64,000 nucleotides of DNA. It comes from Halorhabdus salina. Its GTDB lineage: Archaea; Halobacteriota; Halobacteria; Halobacteriales; Haloarculaceae. The stretch is taken from assembly GCF_013839425.1 (NCBI RefSeq), contig NZ_JACDNP010000001.1, positions 484,301-548,300 of the forward strand, in the 5' to 3' direction. The notes beneath the pieces are model-generated. The model saw only the letters and a list, made by a program, of their open reading frames with translations. It did no database searches and was not told the DNA's origin. The translations under genes and the position numbers were made by a program. This document shows, one piece after another, positions 27,600 to 35,597 of the stretch; position 1 is the stretch's first letter; each line of letters starts with the position of its first letter.

Positions 27600-27746
27600 C
27601 TACTCGTCGGTATCGTTCTCGGCCGCTTCAGCCTCCGCTACCTCTGTAGTCTGCCCTCGCGGATCCTCGTCCGGCGTATCCGCCAGTCTCGCCTTCTCCA
27701 GCTCTCGACGATCGTTCGATTCGTCGGTGTTGTTGTCGTCGCTCAT
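27600..27746 (-). CDS. Small acidic ADTPDxDPR protein 1
   Basis: 48 aa: starts MSDDNNTDESND, core KARLADTPDEDPRG at residues 18-31, acidic tail ending DTDE. ATG at 27746 lies one base after the upstream paralogue's stop, with GGAGGTGA as ribosome binding site within that gene's end. Fourth and last of a tandem family; role unknown, disordered by composition. Confidence 0.7.
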   Translation of the reverse strand: MSDDNNTDESNDRRELEKARLADTPDEDPRGQTTEVAEAEAAENDTDE

Positions 27747-27747
27747 A

Positions 27748-27918
27748 TCACTCGTCACCTCCATCTCCGGAACTTGACCCTCCGTCGCCGCCACCGTCAC
27801 TTCCGCTACTGCCGCCTCTCGGGTCGGAATCTGGCGTATCTGCGACTTGCGCTTTCCTGTTCGCTCGTGGATTCTTTCCGTCGCCGCTGGAACTCGAACC
27901 GCCGTTATCGTCCGACAT
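27748..27918 (-). CDS. Small ADTPDxDPR protein 2 (Gly/Ser-rich)
   Basis: 56 aa: MSDDNGGSSSSGDG, core RKAQVADTPDSDPRGG, then a Gly/Ser/Asp-rich tail ending GGDE. Shares the MxDDN start, the core and the DE terminus with its neighbours, but the linker is glycine-rich rather than acidic. Two bases separate it from the next upstream stop. Confidence 0.7.
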   Translation of the reverse strand: MSDDNGGSSSSGDGKNPRANRKAQVADTPDSDPRGGSSGSDGGGDGGSSSGDGGDE

Positions 27919-27920
27919 AG

Positions 27921-28067
27921 TTACTCGTCTCCCGAGGATTCACTACCGTTCGATGACCCACGAGGGTCTTCATCCGGTGTGTCTGCGACTCTTGCTTTCC
28001 GGTCAACAGCAGAAACGATGTCGTTAGATTCTGAATCGGATTCTGAATCTCCGTTATCGTCGGGCAT
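27921..28067 (-). CDS. Small ADTPDxDPR protein 3
   Basis: 48 aa: MPDDNGDSESDSESND, core DRKARVADTPDEDPRGSS, terminus SSGDE. Tandem paralogue of the genes on either side. The Ser-Asp repeats upstream of the core are probably unstructured. Confidence 0.7.
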   Translation of the reverse strand: MPDDNGDSESDSESNDIVSAVDRKARVADTPDEDPRGSSNGSESSGDE

Positions 28068-28149
28068 GTATTAACCGATAGTTGGCACGTTGGTATAAAG
28101 AGTCGGCGCGGACCGGAAGTAAATCACGTAAATTCTGCTCGTGAATCCG

Positions 28150-28341
28150 TTACTCGTCACTCTCACTGGTCGCTTCCTCACCTTCGTTCCCATCGCCGTC
28201 CGATGTGTTTGTCCCGGTTGCCTCCAATCGCGGGTCTTCGTCCGGGGTGTCCGCAATAAATGACCGACCAAGCGCTTCTTCTTCGCCTTCGTCCTGTTGG
28301 TTCTGATCTTGCTCCGAGATGTCGTTTTCGTCGTCGCCCAT
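28150..28341 (-). CDS. Small ADTPDxDPR protein 4 (first in array)
   Basis: 63 aa: MGDDENDISEQDQNQ, core LGRSFIADTPDEDPRLEA, acidic tail ending SESDE. The most divergent copy, with FIADTPDEDPR in place of a KAxVADTPD core. 82 bases separate it from copy 3. Confidence 0.7.
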   Translation of the reverse strand: MGDDENDISEQDQNQQDEGEEEALGRSFIADTPDEDPRLEATGTNTSDGDGNEGEEATSESDE

Positions 28342-28483
28342 ATAATCACGTCTGACTACTGATTGAAAAGCGTACCCAGAACTCGCATTAGCCCCAACAG
28401 TTCGTGACGGTCACCGGCGTGTATCGATGCAGGGGACTCCACGCCCTCACCATGTCCCGTTGACAAGGAACCCTGCCCCGGGT

Positions 28484-28732
28484 CTACCTGTCACCGAACA
28501 CTGACGAAACGAATCCAAGAACCGCCAACACATCAGTCACTCCGAGTAACGCACCGATCGCCACCCGCGTTGAAACGAGACTGTTCGCGGCTTCCGAGAA
28601 CGGCCCCGTAAAGATGTCTGTCGGGGCGACTCCGAGTATCATTGAAGGAATTACGGTGAAGAGTAGGTATGCGAGGTTTCCGACGACAAGCCCGATTGTG
28701 AGGTTCACTGGTGATGCTTGTCCTCTGCTCAT
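28484..28732 (-). CDS. Small membrane protein with two helices
   Basis: 82 aa: MSRGQASPVNLTIGLVVGNLAYLLFTVIPSM... Helices at about residues 10-35 and 55-78. Short charged ends. Similar in size to hydrophobic proteins of haloarchaeal plasmids and pleolipovirus-like elements, but no homology is claimed. Confidence 0.65.
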   Translation of the reverse strand: MSRGQASPVNLTIGLVVGNLAYLLFTVIPSMILGVAPTDIFTGPFSEAANSLVSTRVAIGALLGVTDVLAVLGFVSSVFGDR

Positions 28733-28981
28733 TATGCGGAGGTCACAGTGTGGTGATACAAAATCACCGTTGGGTGAGAGTATTAGTTTTCCTTAGATCG
28801 TGCCTCCGCGGTCACCCGTCGAACGATTTGACGACGGGTGATTAACCCGTCTGCTGGGTCTTGCATACTCTCTGGTAGGGGTGACACCCGGATGACAGAG
28901 GTAACACGTTGACAATCAACCACACCTCGGGGTCTCCTCAACCAACCACCAGCGATTACTGGCCGGTCGGAGGGGGATAAT
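28733..28981 (-). promoter_or_regulatory. Regulatory region upstream of the 28484 gene
   Basis: Holds TTAGTTTTCCTTAG (28783-28796), a perfect 10-bp inverted repeat TCACCCGTCG / CGACGGGTGA (28812-28841, 10-base loop), and a loose copy of the 23-bp promoter motif (28883-28907). The inverted repeat could be an operator or a terminator for the upstream gene. Confidence 0.45.
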
Positions 28982-29096
28982 TATCCAGAGTCTCAACCGC
29001 CTCACGGACTTCCGTCCGAGTACCCGAGATACCATGCCCCAACTGCTCAATAGTATCTAATCCAGTATCAGCACTCAACTCACCGCTCGCACCCAT
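28956..29096 (-). CDS. Downstream frame of the membrane coiled-coil gene
   Basis: 46 aa from an internal ATG at 29096 (MGASGELSADTGLDTIEQ...), in the -1 frame relative to the 29075 gene. It is most simply the true C-terminal end of that protein, joined through the G9 run at 29114-29122; reading it as a separate gene is the less likely option. Confidence 0.55.
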   Translation of the reverse strand: MGASGELSADTGLDTIEQLGHGISGTRTEVREAVETLDNYPPPTGQ

Positions 29097-29929
29097 AATC
29101 GGGATAACCGACACCCCCCCCCTAACTCGTTACAATACAACAGGTCTAATTGGAACGTCACATCACCCATACCGGCTTCATACAACTCGCTGAAAACCCG
29201 TGCCGGTGGCACCCCGCCAACACCGTCTCTCACGGGATCGACACGGCCAAACCGGACTCTCGCTGCGAACTCCACCGCGCCTTCATCCGGGCTCAACATC
29301 CCACCGCGTCGTTGTTTCGATAACATTTCTTCCCCTTCTGTCCGAATGGTTTCGGTGATCCACGGGACGTACTCAGTGTTGGTTTCCGGATCCCGGTAGA
29401 ACACTTCATCGGGGATATACAGACTCCCTTCACTGTCTGAGTCCGGGTTATTCGCCGGTTCTACTCGGATGCCTTTCACACGGAGTTGCGCGCGTACTGC
29501 GATGTGCTCCGCTAATCCACGACCAAGGTTCCGGAGTGTCAGTTCTATACCGGATGGTTTCAGTTCGTAGTCGTCAATCAAGATTTTCGGCTGATACTCC
29601 AATTCACGCATTTCCTGCTGTAGCTGCATCAACTCGTTCTGTTTCTCTTGGTGGTCAGCGAGGTCTTCTTGGAGATTGGCTTGCCGGACTGATTCCGTGT
29701 GCTGCAGGTCTTGAATCCGGCTCATCCGGTAATACAGGTATGCTAAGATCGCTGAGAGGGCGATTGACGCGAGCACTCCAATCACCGACATTGATTCATA
29801 GACCGTCAGTTCAGTTTTGACCGCGACAGCACCTCCAGTGAGCAATGTGAGGGCTAAGAGTATGGCTACGAGGACGATGAACCGGCGGAATGAGAAGTTG
29901 TATTCAGAAGAATTCGAGTCGTCCGACAT
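29075..29929 (-). CDS. Membrane-anchored coiled-coil protein, frame broken at a G9 tract near its end
   Basis: 284 aa as written, from MSDDSNSSEY at 29929. Two membrane helices (about residues 15-35 and 46-66), a coiled coil (QEDLADHQEKQNELMQLQQEMREL) and a beta-rich C-terminal domain. In the coding strand TTA is followed by nine G (29114-29122); in the given frame it ends 17 codons later in a basic tail. A -1 shift there continues in halophilic sequence (GVSVIPIMGASGELSADTG...) to a TAA at 28956, adding about 45 residues. Either a programmed or phase-variable frameshift or a sequencing error. Confidence 0.65.
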   Translation of the reverse strand: MSDDSNSSEYNFSFRRFIVLVAILLALTLLTGGAVAVKTELTVYESMSVIGVLASIALSAILAYLYYRMSRIQDLQHTESVRQANLQEDLADHQEKQNELMQLQQEMRELEYQPKILIDDYELKPSGIELTLRNLGRGLAEHIAVRAQLRVKGIRVEPANNPDSDSEGSLYIPDEVFYRDPETNTEYVPWITETIRTEGEEMLSKQRRGGMLSPDEGAVEFAARVRFGRVDPVRDGVGGVPPARVFSELYEAGMGDVTFQLDLLYCNELGGGCRLSRLWVRAVS

Positions 29930-30029
29930 GGCACGGGTGACGGAGTGGGGTGTAATCAAACCCTCGAACGTAGGTGATTCACCCATTTAGGAGAGGTAAC
30001 ACTGAAACTGGGACGGGGGGTGTCCGGAA

Positions 30030-30302
30030 CTATTGATCCCGGATCGATTCGCGGTGACGTTCGATCGCCTCTTCCATTTCCGCGGGGACGTCGAACTTTT
30101 CGAGTTGCTGCATGATCGCACGGCTCTCCTCAGGGGTGAGGTCGCGGAGGAATGGTCGTTGGGTTTCGCGGTACATCTGCGGTCCCTCGTCCGACTCAAG
30201 CATCGCTCTCCCGTTGTACTCAATGATGGTGTGATCCCTGTCTGTGTCCTGAGCCTCTGTTATTGCTGAGACTACACGTTCGATAACGGTGAGTAGTATC
30301 AT
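30030..30302 (-). CDS. Small acidic helical protein
   Basis: 90 aa: MILLTVIERVVSAITEAQ..., charged and helical C-terminus (SRAIMQQLEKFDVPAEMEEAIERHRESIRDQ). The copy of the 23-bp motif at 30321-30343 puts a TATA-like CTTATCC about 24-30 bases before the ATG, as expected for a leaderless haloarchaeal transcript. Unknown function. Confidence 0.65.
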   Translation of the reverse strand: MILLTVIERVVSAITEAQDTDRDHTIIEYNGRAMLESDEGPQMYRETQRPFLRDLTPEESRAIMQQLEKFDVPAEMEEAIERHRESIRDQ

Positions 30303-30320
30303 GTCTCACAATAGGACTAG

Positions 30321-30343
30321 GACACGGATAAGAGAGGTAACAC
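30321..30343 (-). promoter_or_regulatory. 23-bp promoter-like motif, copy 2
   Basis: Identical over 23 bp to 25642-25664. Spacing to the 30302 start fits a core promoter with TATA-like CTTATCC for a leaderless mRNA. Confidence 0.5.
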
Positions 30344-30547
30344 CGTTCCGCGCGGATACCAAATGAAAAACCGGCATACGTGGCGGTGAAAACGTGTGCG
30401 GGTGGTAGCACACCCATCGTCCCGCCGGTACGTAGACACGTCCGTCATTGAGTGTCTGTGTTCGTTGTCGTGTACACTGCAGTGTACGTACTTACGTCCG
30501 TCTTCGTGTACGGGCGGGTGTGCGTCTGTTTGCCCGTCCGAATGTAT

Positions 30548-30571
30548 GGACCGCCGTACCTCCGGCGGTCC
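30548..30571. repeat. Perfect 9-bp hairpin beside element B
   Basis: GGACCGCCG-TACCTC-CGGCGGTCC. Adjacent to the TACG-rich stretch and to element B; structured-RNA or terminator candidate. Confidence 0.6.
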
Positions 30572-30582
30572 GAATGAGCCCC

Positions 30583-30738
30583 GGCCCACCACGACCGGGA
30601 ATCTCACTCTCTCTTGCCGGGAACACGCCACCCGGAAACGCCCGGGCGGCATTCAGTCTACGTGTTATACCCACTTCATCGATCGGAATCTCACCCGCTG
30701 CCCGGTCGCTCGATCGGTCGCGCGCACACTATACACCA
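30583..30738. repeat. Non-coding element B, homologous to element A at 24933
   Basis: 156 bases matching element A block by block: CCGGCCCACCACGACCGGGA, TCACTCTCTCTTGCCGGGAAC (broken here after CTT), GGGCGGCATTCAGT and GCGCACACTATACACCA. Same orientation as A. No credible ORF. Confidence 0.55.
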
Positions 30739-30847
30739 ACACTCTCCTTTAGCGCGCCACGCGGGAGTGTCGCATCGAGACCGTCAGAGAGTTCTTCGAT
30801 TGACAACACCGGGCGGGTCGCGGTCAGGATCAGTGTTACCCCCAGAA

Positions 30848-31310
30848 CACTGTGAAACAGCACTGAAGAAAGTGTGATTATCCCGAAAAACCGACATCAA
30901 GCCGCGTAACACCTAAATCCTGGATCAATGTAACAGGACGGGGCGGATCTGGACTGTGGAACTCCTTGCAGGACTGCATTTGCAGTGGTTCACGGTGTCA
31001 CGGGGGTCAAACACGGTAGTGAAGACACTGTGAAACAGTCTGAAGAAAGTGTGCATTTACGGATTCCAGGTGCATTAGCCCCCGTAACACGTAAATCGCC
31101 TATCCATGCAAACGAGGTCAGGGGGATCTGGACTGTGAAGTCTCTTGCAACGACTGGAATTGCATTGATTCGGAGTGTCACGGGGGTCAAACACGTCCCT
31201 GAACGCCCTTGCAATAACATAACACCCTCTGCAGTAGTGTTATGCAGAAAGTGTGTATCTGCGGAAAACACGCGGTAAAACCCCCGTAACACCCGAATCA
31301 GCAATCAATG
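30848..31310. repeat. Three-unit long direct repeat array (about 180-200 bp period)
   Basis: Units begin near 30848, 31026 and about 31205. Each has GAAAGTGTG, then CGTAACAC (30904, 31083, 31285); the first two share GATCTGGACTGTG and GTGTCACGGGGGTCAAACAC. The CCCCCGTAACAC and GTGTCACGGGGG parts are near inverted repeats of each other. The array lies at the 3' end of the seven-gene chain. Candidate maintenance, partition or regulatory site. Confidence 0.6.
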
Positions 31311-31344
31311 TAAATGAACCCGGCGCGAAAAACAGTGCCTCGGG

Positions 31345-31992
31345 TCAGTACACCTGACCGGCCGGAACCGTCACTGCACTCGAACGGAACCACGGCGTCG
31401 TCACATCCCAGTTCGATCGGTCGTAGTCCTCGAAGGTTGACAAGCGCGACTGACCCGGGTGCCGAGCGGCATCCTCACGACCGTTGTCTTCACCGTGCAT
31501 GCCCTTTCGAGCATTGACAACCGTCCAATCCGGTTCGTGTTGAGCGCGCACTACCTGACGGTCGGCTATGTCGCCTGTGAGCGTCGCCTGACGCGCCCGA
31601 TTCGCGCGCCCGCGCGTTGTTGTTTCGCCCAAGTATCGCGTCGCTCTCTCTGCCGTCACAGTGTCTTCTAACAGCAACTGCTGGCCCTGGGCGTCCGCGC
31701 CAACGTGTTCGTCGTCCGCGGCCTTCTCGATCGCGTAACACCAGAGGTCCATCGACGTCCGCCACTTCGACCCGTCCGGCGACCGTTCGATGAGGCCCTT
31801 ATCTCGCAGGTAACACTTCATCTCCTGCGACAACCCCGATTCACCCCAGCTCCACGCGACAACAGGGGGTGCGAGGTGCTGGGTGATCTCTTCCCAGTGA
31901 GCCGCGAGCTTCCCTTCCGTTCTCTTCTTGAAGTCTCTCGCGCGGTTCGACTGCCACGTCACTGTCGCCGAATTCTGTGTTGACAACTTCAA
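31345..31992 (-). CDS. Element protein, last in the overlapping seven-gene chain; unknown
   Basis: 215 aa with a TTG start that overlaps the upstream stop (ATTGA). N-terminus KLSTQNSATVTWQSNRARDFKKRTEGKLAAHWEEI; a middle winged-helix-like part (SQEMKCYLRDKGLIERSPDGSKWRTSMDLWCYAI) is typical of DNA-binding proteins. Charged C-terminus. No enzymatic motif seen. Confidence 0.6.
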   Translation of the reverse strand: MKLSTQNSATVTWQSNRARDFKKRTEGKLAAHWEEITQHLAPPVVAWSWGESGLSQEMKCYLRDKGLIERSPDGSKWRTSMDLWCYAIEKAADDEHVGADAQGQQLLLEDTVTAERATRYLGETTTRGRANRARQATLTGDIADRQVVRAQHEPDWTVVNARKGMHGEDNGREDAARHPGQSRLSTFEDYDRSNWDVTTPWFRSSAVTVPAGQVY

Positions 31993-32279
31993 TCACCTCG
32001 TTCCTGCAGGACACTCTCACGCGCTCTCTGCGGCGTGAGCGACTCATACGCATCCTCAACGACACTACGCTGACTCTCCGTGAGGTCTGCAACCCCAACG
32101 TCGAACAATTCGTCCGCGACCGGTGCCAGCGCCATCTCCGGCAGCCGTGCATTCTCCGGCACGTCGCCCGCCTCTTCGGTATACAGACACGCTAACAGCA
32201 CCGCTCCCGGGTCGATGTGCGGATTCCGATCGTCCGGCGCGTGGGCGTCTACGACTGCGTGGTACGCGTCATCAATCAC
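31989..32279 (-). CDS. 96-aa acidic element protein
   Basis: GTG start at 32279 overlaps the stop of the 1068-aa gene (GTGATTGA). Sequence VIDDAYHAVVDAHAPDDRNPHIDPGAVL... acidic, helical; ends SVLQERGD. The longer open frame upstream is a shadow. Conserved overlap suggests a subunit or partner of the large protein. Confidence 0.65.
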   Translation of the reverse strand: MIDDAYHAVVDAHAPDDRNPHIDPGAVLLACLYTEEAGDVPENARLPEMALAPVADELFDVGVADLTESQRSVVEDAYESLTPQRARESVLQERGD

Positions 32280-35200
32280 CAGCCACCGCCCCCGGGATCG
32301 ACACGTCACTGAAATCCAAATCAATCTCCGCACCACCACCCGAACCACCGACACCGTCACAGGCACCAGCACCAACACCGTCACCGGGACTGCGCTCGAT
32401 ATCATCATCCGGTTCATCCACACCCGCCAGAACCGACATTTGCTCCACCACCCCGCCAACCACAACCTCCGCGCGAACAACCGACACGCTCGACCCACGC
32501 CCAACATCCTCATCACATGACCCGGGAATCGCAGCAACAACACGTCGAACCCCACCCTCAACGTCTTCACACGCGACGTCCGTCATTGGCAACACCATCT
32601 CACCACGCTCAACACGGAACGACAACTGGACTCGCCACCCAGCACCGTCACGACTCACCAGCCCGGTCGCCTCCAACACCGACGCGTGATTCCGAACCGT
32701 CTGCGCCGACACACCAGCCCGGTCACACAACTCCGTCTGCGACAACACACGATCCGCGTGAACTAACACCGACACGATCTCCCCAGCACTCCGTGGTAAC
32801 CCGGGCAACACGTCTCGTGACGGGATCTGACGTAACACAAACCGGAGTTCCGCCGCATCCATCTCTCGAACCGATGACTCCGATCCTAACTGTTGTAACG
32901 CCGCAGCGACCGCGAACGGCGACTCAACAACCGCATCAAGCACCGACACGATCCGTCGAGGCGCACGCAAGTTCTTCGGTCCGAGGACACGAGCAACCGT
33001 CACCGCAACCATCTCTCTCGACACATCACTCGTCACGTTCACCGGCACAACGAACTCCGGAGCATCCTCGTGCGGAGACACGCCCTCCAACTCACTCTCT
33101 AACACTTCCTGTAACCGTGACGCCGACCCGCCACGAACAACCATCGACCCGATGAAACTCCCGTGCGGATCAGCCGCATCAACTTCCACACTGAATGCCG
33201 ATGCTCGCTTCTCCTCACGCTCCTCGAACAATTGCCGGAATGCCGCATGCGACTGGTAGCGTGACTGCACTAACACGGAATGCGCGATCGATTTACCGAG
33301 ATCAGCGAGCTTCCCGGCATTCACTCCGGCCGGTACGCGAACATCTCGAATCAAATCCACGCCAGCTGCATCGAGTAAATGCACGATAGACCCGGCCAGC
33401 CCGTGCGATTCACTAACGATCTCACCAACGAACTCCGCCCGATCATCGTACTCACCGTGGTGAAGTTTCTTCGTCATCGTCTCGATATCCTCACCCCACT
33501 GCACCAGCATATCCCTGAACGACTCACTGTCCGCTAACACACCATCAGTCAAATACCCGATTTGACGGACTCGACGCAACACTTCACCCGGCACCTCATC
33601 GAGAACCCGGTCAAGCGTCCGTTCACCAAGCGCAGCATCCACCAGACGCGGCGACGCTAACGCCACAGCAATAGACACCGTGTAGTCTAACGGGTTCGTC
33701 GCGTGAACGGACACGACCGCCTCACCACGCCGGTCATCCATCGACACGAACCGTGACCGCGAATCAACATCGGAAACACCGGTGTCCACGACCGTCACAC
33801 CACTCGAATCACTGCCGCAAGCGGCTATCGCAGCGTGATCCGCCCGGTTGAGGTACACAGTCCGGTACGGTGCGGTCGTTGAACCGGGGCTGTCGTTAGT
33901 GCGGTCGTCGGTGCCAGTGCGGTCCCCTGCCGGGTGGTCGCCGGGGCGCTGTCGCGGTACACGTCTCTGTCGTGAGGAATTTGGGGTTCCGCTAACGCTG
34001 TTTTGCAGGGTGGTTTGCCGGCCGTCGTGTTCGTTGAAGTACGTGAGGACTTCTTCGCCGGCGTTGAGCAGCGTGATTTTCTTCGCGGAGTCCGGGTTGT
34101 ACGTTTCGATGAGTCCGTAGTCTTTGAGCGTGGAAATGCATTGCCTGACGCGTGAACGGCTGGTTTCTAGGGTTGCGTGTGTTTCGTGGTAGGAGAGTGT
34201 GTGCCCGGGAGTGTCGTCGAGCGCGCGAAGGATTTGCGTTTCAGTGTCGTCTGCGTTGAGGTCGGTGAGCGCGTCGTCGATGCGGCTTTCTGGGCGGTGT
34301 GCGTTCGCCCATTCGCTAACGCCGGGCAGGTGATCGCGGTGGTGGTGACGGATGAACGCTTCCGTGACTCTCGTGGTGACGAGTTTGATGTCGAATGCTT
34401 TGCTGAGTATCCCGATGAGCTCGCAAATGTTGGTGCGTTGCTGCCGGTCGAGCGCTTCGAATTCACCGGGCGTGATTTCGACGGCGATCGTTGGTGCGGT
34501 AGTGTGCGTGTCGTCGTGTGTGGTGGTGGCGAATCGGAATAACTGTGCAGCGGCGTGAATGTCGTCGGTGGTGCTGTGCCCGGTGCCGAGCTCGCGGAGA
34601 ACGGTGAGGAGTTTCCACGCGGTGGTTTGCGTGTGACGGCGACGGTGTTCGTGGAGGAGTGATCGTGTTCCGTGCCCGTTGAGTGGTGTTTCGGTGATTC
34701 CGACGGTGTTGAGTAGCGTTTCGAGTTCGTTGTAGCTTCGTCCGGTGACGGTTCCGATGGCGTTGAGGAAGTAGTGCTGCGTGTCTGGGTGCGCGGTGAT
34801 TTCGTTCCAGAGTTCGGTGACGGGTTGGCTTCCTGTGACGGTGATGGTTCCCGTGGTGTGTTGCCGTGTTGCGGTGAGGCCGGTGTTGTCGGGCGTGTCG
34901 GCTGGTGGCGGGGTGAGCGTGTTCACTCGCTCGGTGTTCTCGATGGTTGCGTGGTCGGCGGGGTGGTGCCCGGTTCCGGCGAGCCCAGTGCGAGCGCTGG
35001 TTGGCGTGTCGGGCGTGTGTTCGTTCCGTCCGATTGTCCCGGCGGTTTCCTCGGCCCGGGTACTGTACTTGTCGCGGTGCTCGGTGAGCGCGATGTCTAC
35101 TTGGTCTTCGAATGCGTCGGCGTGGACCGGGGTGAGGGAGACGAGGTCTCCGTATTTTTCTCGATGCTCGGTGATCGTGTCGGTGAGCGCGTCGGGGAAC

Positions 35201-35478
35201 GCGTCTTGGTCTTCGGGTTCGGTGATATCGATCTCGTCCCGAGTTTCAGCGTATGTGCCTGTGTTCGCGTACGCTTCGCGTTCGCCGGCTCGGTCGGCGA
35301 GAATCTTGGCTCGAAGTTCGCACGCGGTGTCTCGATCGTCTGCTTGGGCGAGCGACCGGTGCTTGTCTGTGTCGCGTGTGCTGCCGCACGCCGGGCATGT
35401 GACCGTGTCGTTCCGGCGGAAATTCTCGACGACCCAGTGGGCTTGACAGGTGCTGCACGCGGTGACGTGGAACGTCAT
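32272..35478 (-). CDS. Large Zn-ribbon/winged-helix protein of the mobile element (DUF5817-like N-terminus)
   Basis: 1068 aa. N-terminal zinc ribbon ACSTCQAHWV ... TCPACGS (Cys 8, 11, 28, 31) resembles the DUF5817 ribbon found in haloarchaeal virus and plasmid proteins. A middle winged helix (ILRALDDTPGHTLSYHETHATL...) and a C-terminal one (RVLSQTELCDRAGVSAQTVRNH) are MarR/ArsR-like. No Walker motif, nuclease or Rep motif seen. Start ATG overlaps the upstream TGA (ATGA). Probably a DNA-binding master protein of the element, replication or regulation. The codon use is extreme in CAC/ACC and GTG runs, with long open frames on the other strand. Confidence 0.75.
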   Translation of the reverse strand: MTFHVTACSTCQAHWVVENFRRNDTVTCPACGSTRDTDKHRSLAQADDRDTACELRAKILADRAGEREAYANTGTYAETRDEIDITEPEDQDAFPDALTDTITEHREKYGDLVSLTPVHADAFEDQVDIALTEHRDKYSTRAEETAGTIGRNEHTPDTPTSARTGLAGTGHHPADHATIENTERVNTLTPPPADTPDNTGLTATRQHTTGTITVTGSQPVTELWNEITAHPDTQHYFLNAIGTVTGRSYNELETLLNTVGITETPLNGHGTRSLLHEHRRRHTQTTAWKLLTVLRELGTGHSTTDDIHAAAQLFRFATTTHDDTHTTAPTIAVEITPGEFEALDRQQRTNICELIGILSKAFDIKLVTTRVTEAFIRHHHRDHLPGVSEWANAHRPESRIDDALTDLNADDTETQILRALDDTPGHTLSYHETHATLETSRSRVRQCISTLKDYGLIETYNPDSAKKITLLNAGEEVLTYFNEHDGRQTTLQNSVSGTPNSSRQRRVPRQRPGDHPAGDRTGTDDRTNDSPGSTTAPYRTVYLNRADHAAIAACGSDSSGVTVVDTGVSDVDSRSRFVSMDDRRGEAVVSVHATNPLDYTVSIAVALASPRLVDAALGERTLDRVLDEVPGEVLRRVRQIGYLTDGVLADSESFRDMLVQWGEDIETMTKKLHHGEYDDRAEFVGEIVSESHGLAGSIVHLLDAAGVDLIRDVRVPAGVNAGKLADLGKSIAHSVLVQSRYQSHAAFRQLFEEREEKRASAFSVEVDAADPHGSFIGSMVVRGGSASRLQEVLESELEGVSPHEDAPEFVVPVNVTSDVSREMVAVTVARVLGPKNLRAPRRIVSVLDAVVESPFAVAAALQQLGSESSVREMDAAELRFVLRQIPSRDVLPGLPRSAGEIVSVLVHADRVLSQTELCDRAGVSAQTVRNHASVLEATGLVSRDGAGWRVQLSFRVERGEMVLPMTDVACEDVEGGVRRVVAAIPGSCDEDVGRGSSVSVVRAEVVVGGVVEQMSVLAGVDEPDDDIERSPGDGVGAGACDGVGGSGGGAEIDLDFSDVSIPGAVAGD

Positions 35479-35597
35479 GCGGCATCACCGGGCGTGAAGC
35501 GGGGTGACTGCTTCACAGAGAAATTAACGTGCAACACGTCGCTATCCTGGTCGTTGTCTTCACCGAGACGGGGGTTCAGGTTCTCGTCGTCTACCAC
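35475..35597 (-). CDS. 40-aa acidic peptide in the overlapping chain
   Basis: GTG start within the last codons of the upstream gene (GAGTGGTAG) and TGA overlapping the next ATG. VVDDENLNPRLGEDNDQDSD... acidic. Supported mainly by the overlap on both sides. Confidence 0.5.
   Translation of the reverse strand: MVDDENLNPRLGEDNDQDSDVLHVNFSVKQSPRFTPGDAA

Noticed and set aside
30848..31310. CRISPR array
   Set aside because: Repeat units are about 180-200 bp with internal divergence, no short repeat/unique spacer pattern and no cas genes in the window.
32123..33155. Long plus-strand frames opposite the 1068-aa gene (188 and 212 aa)
   Set aside because: Pro/Thr/His-rich shadows of the CAC/ACC-biased minus-strand gene.
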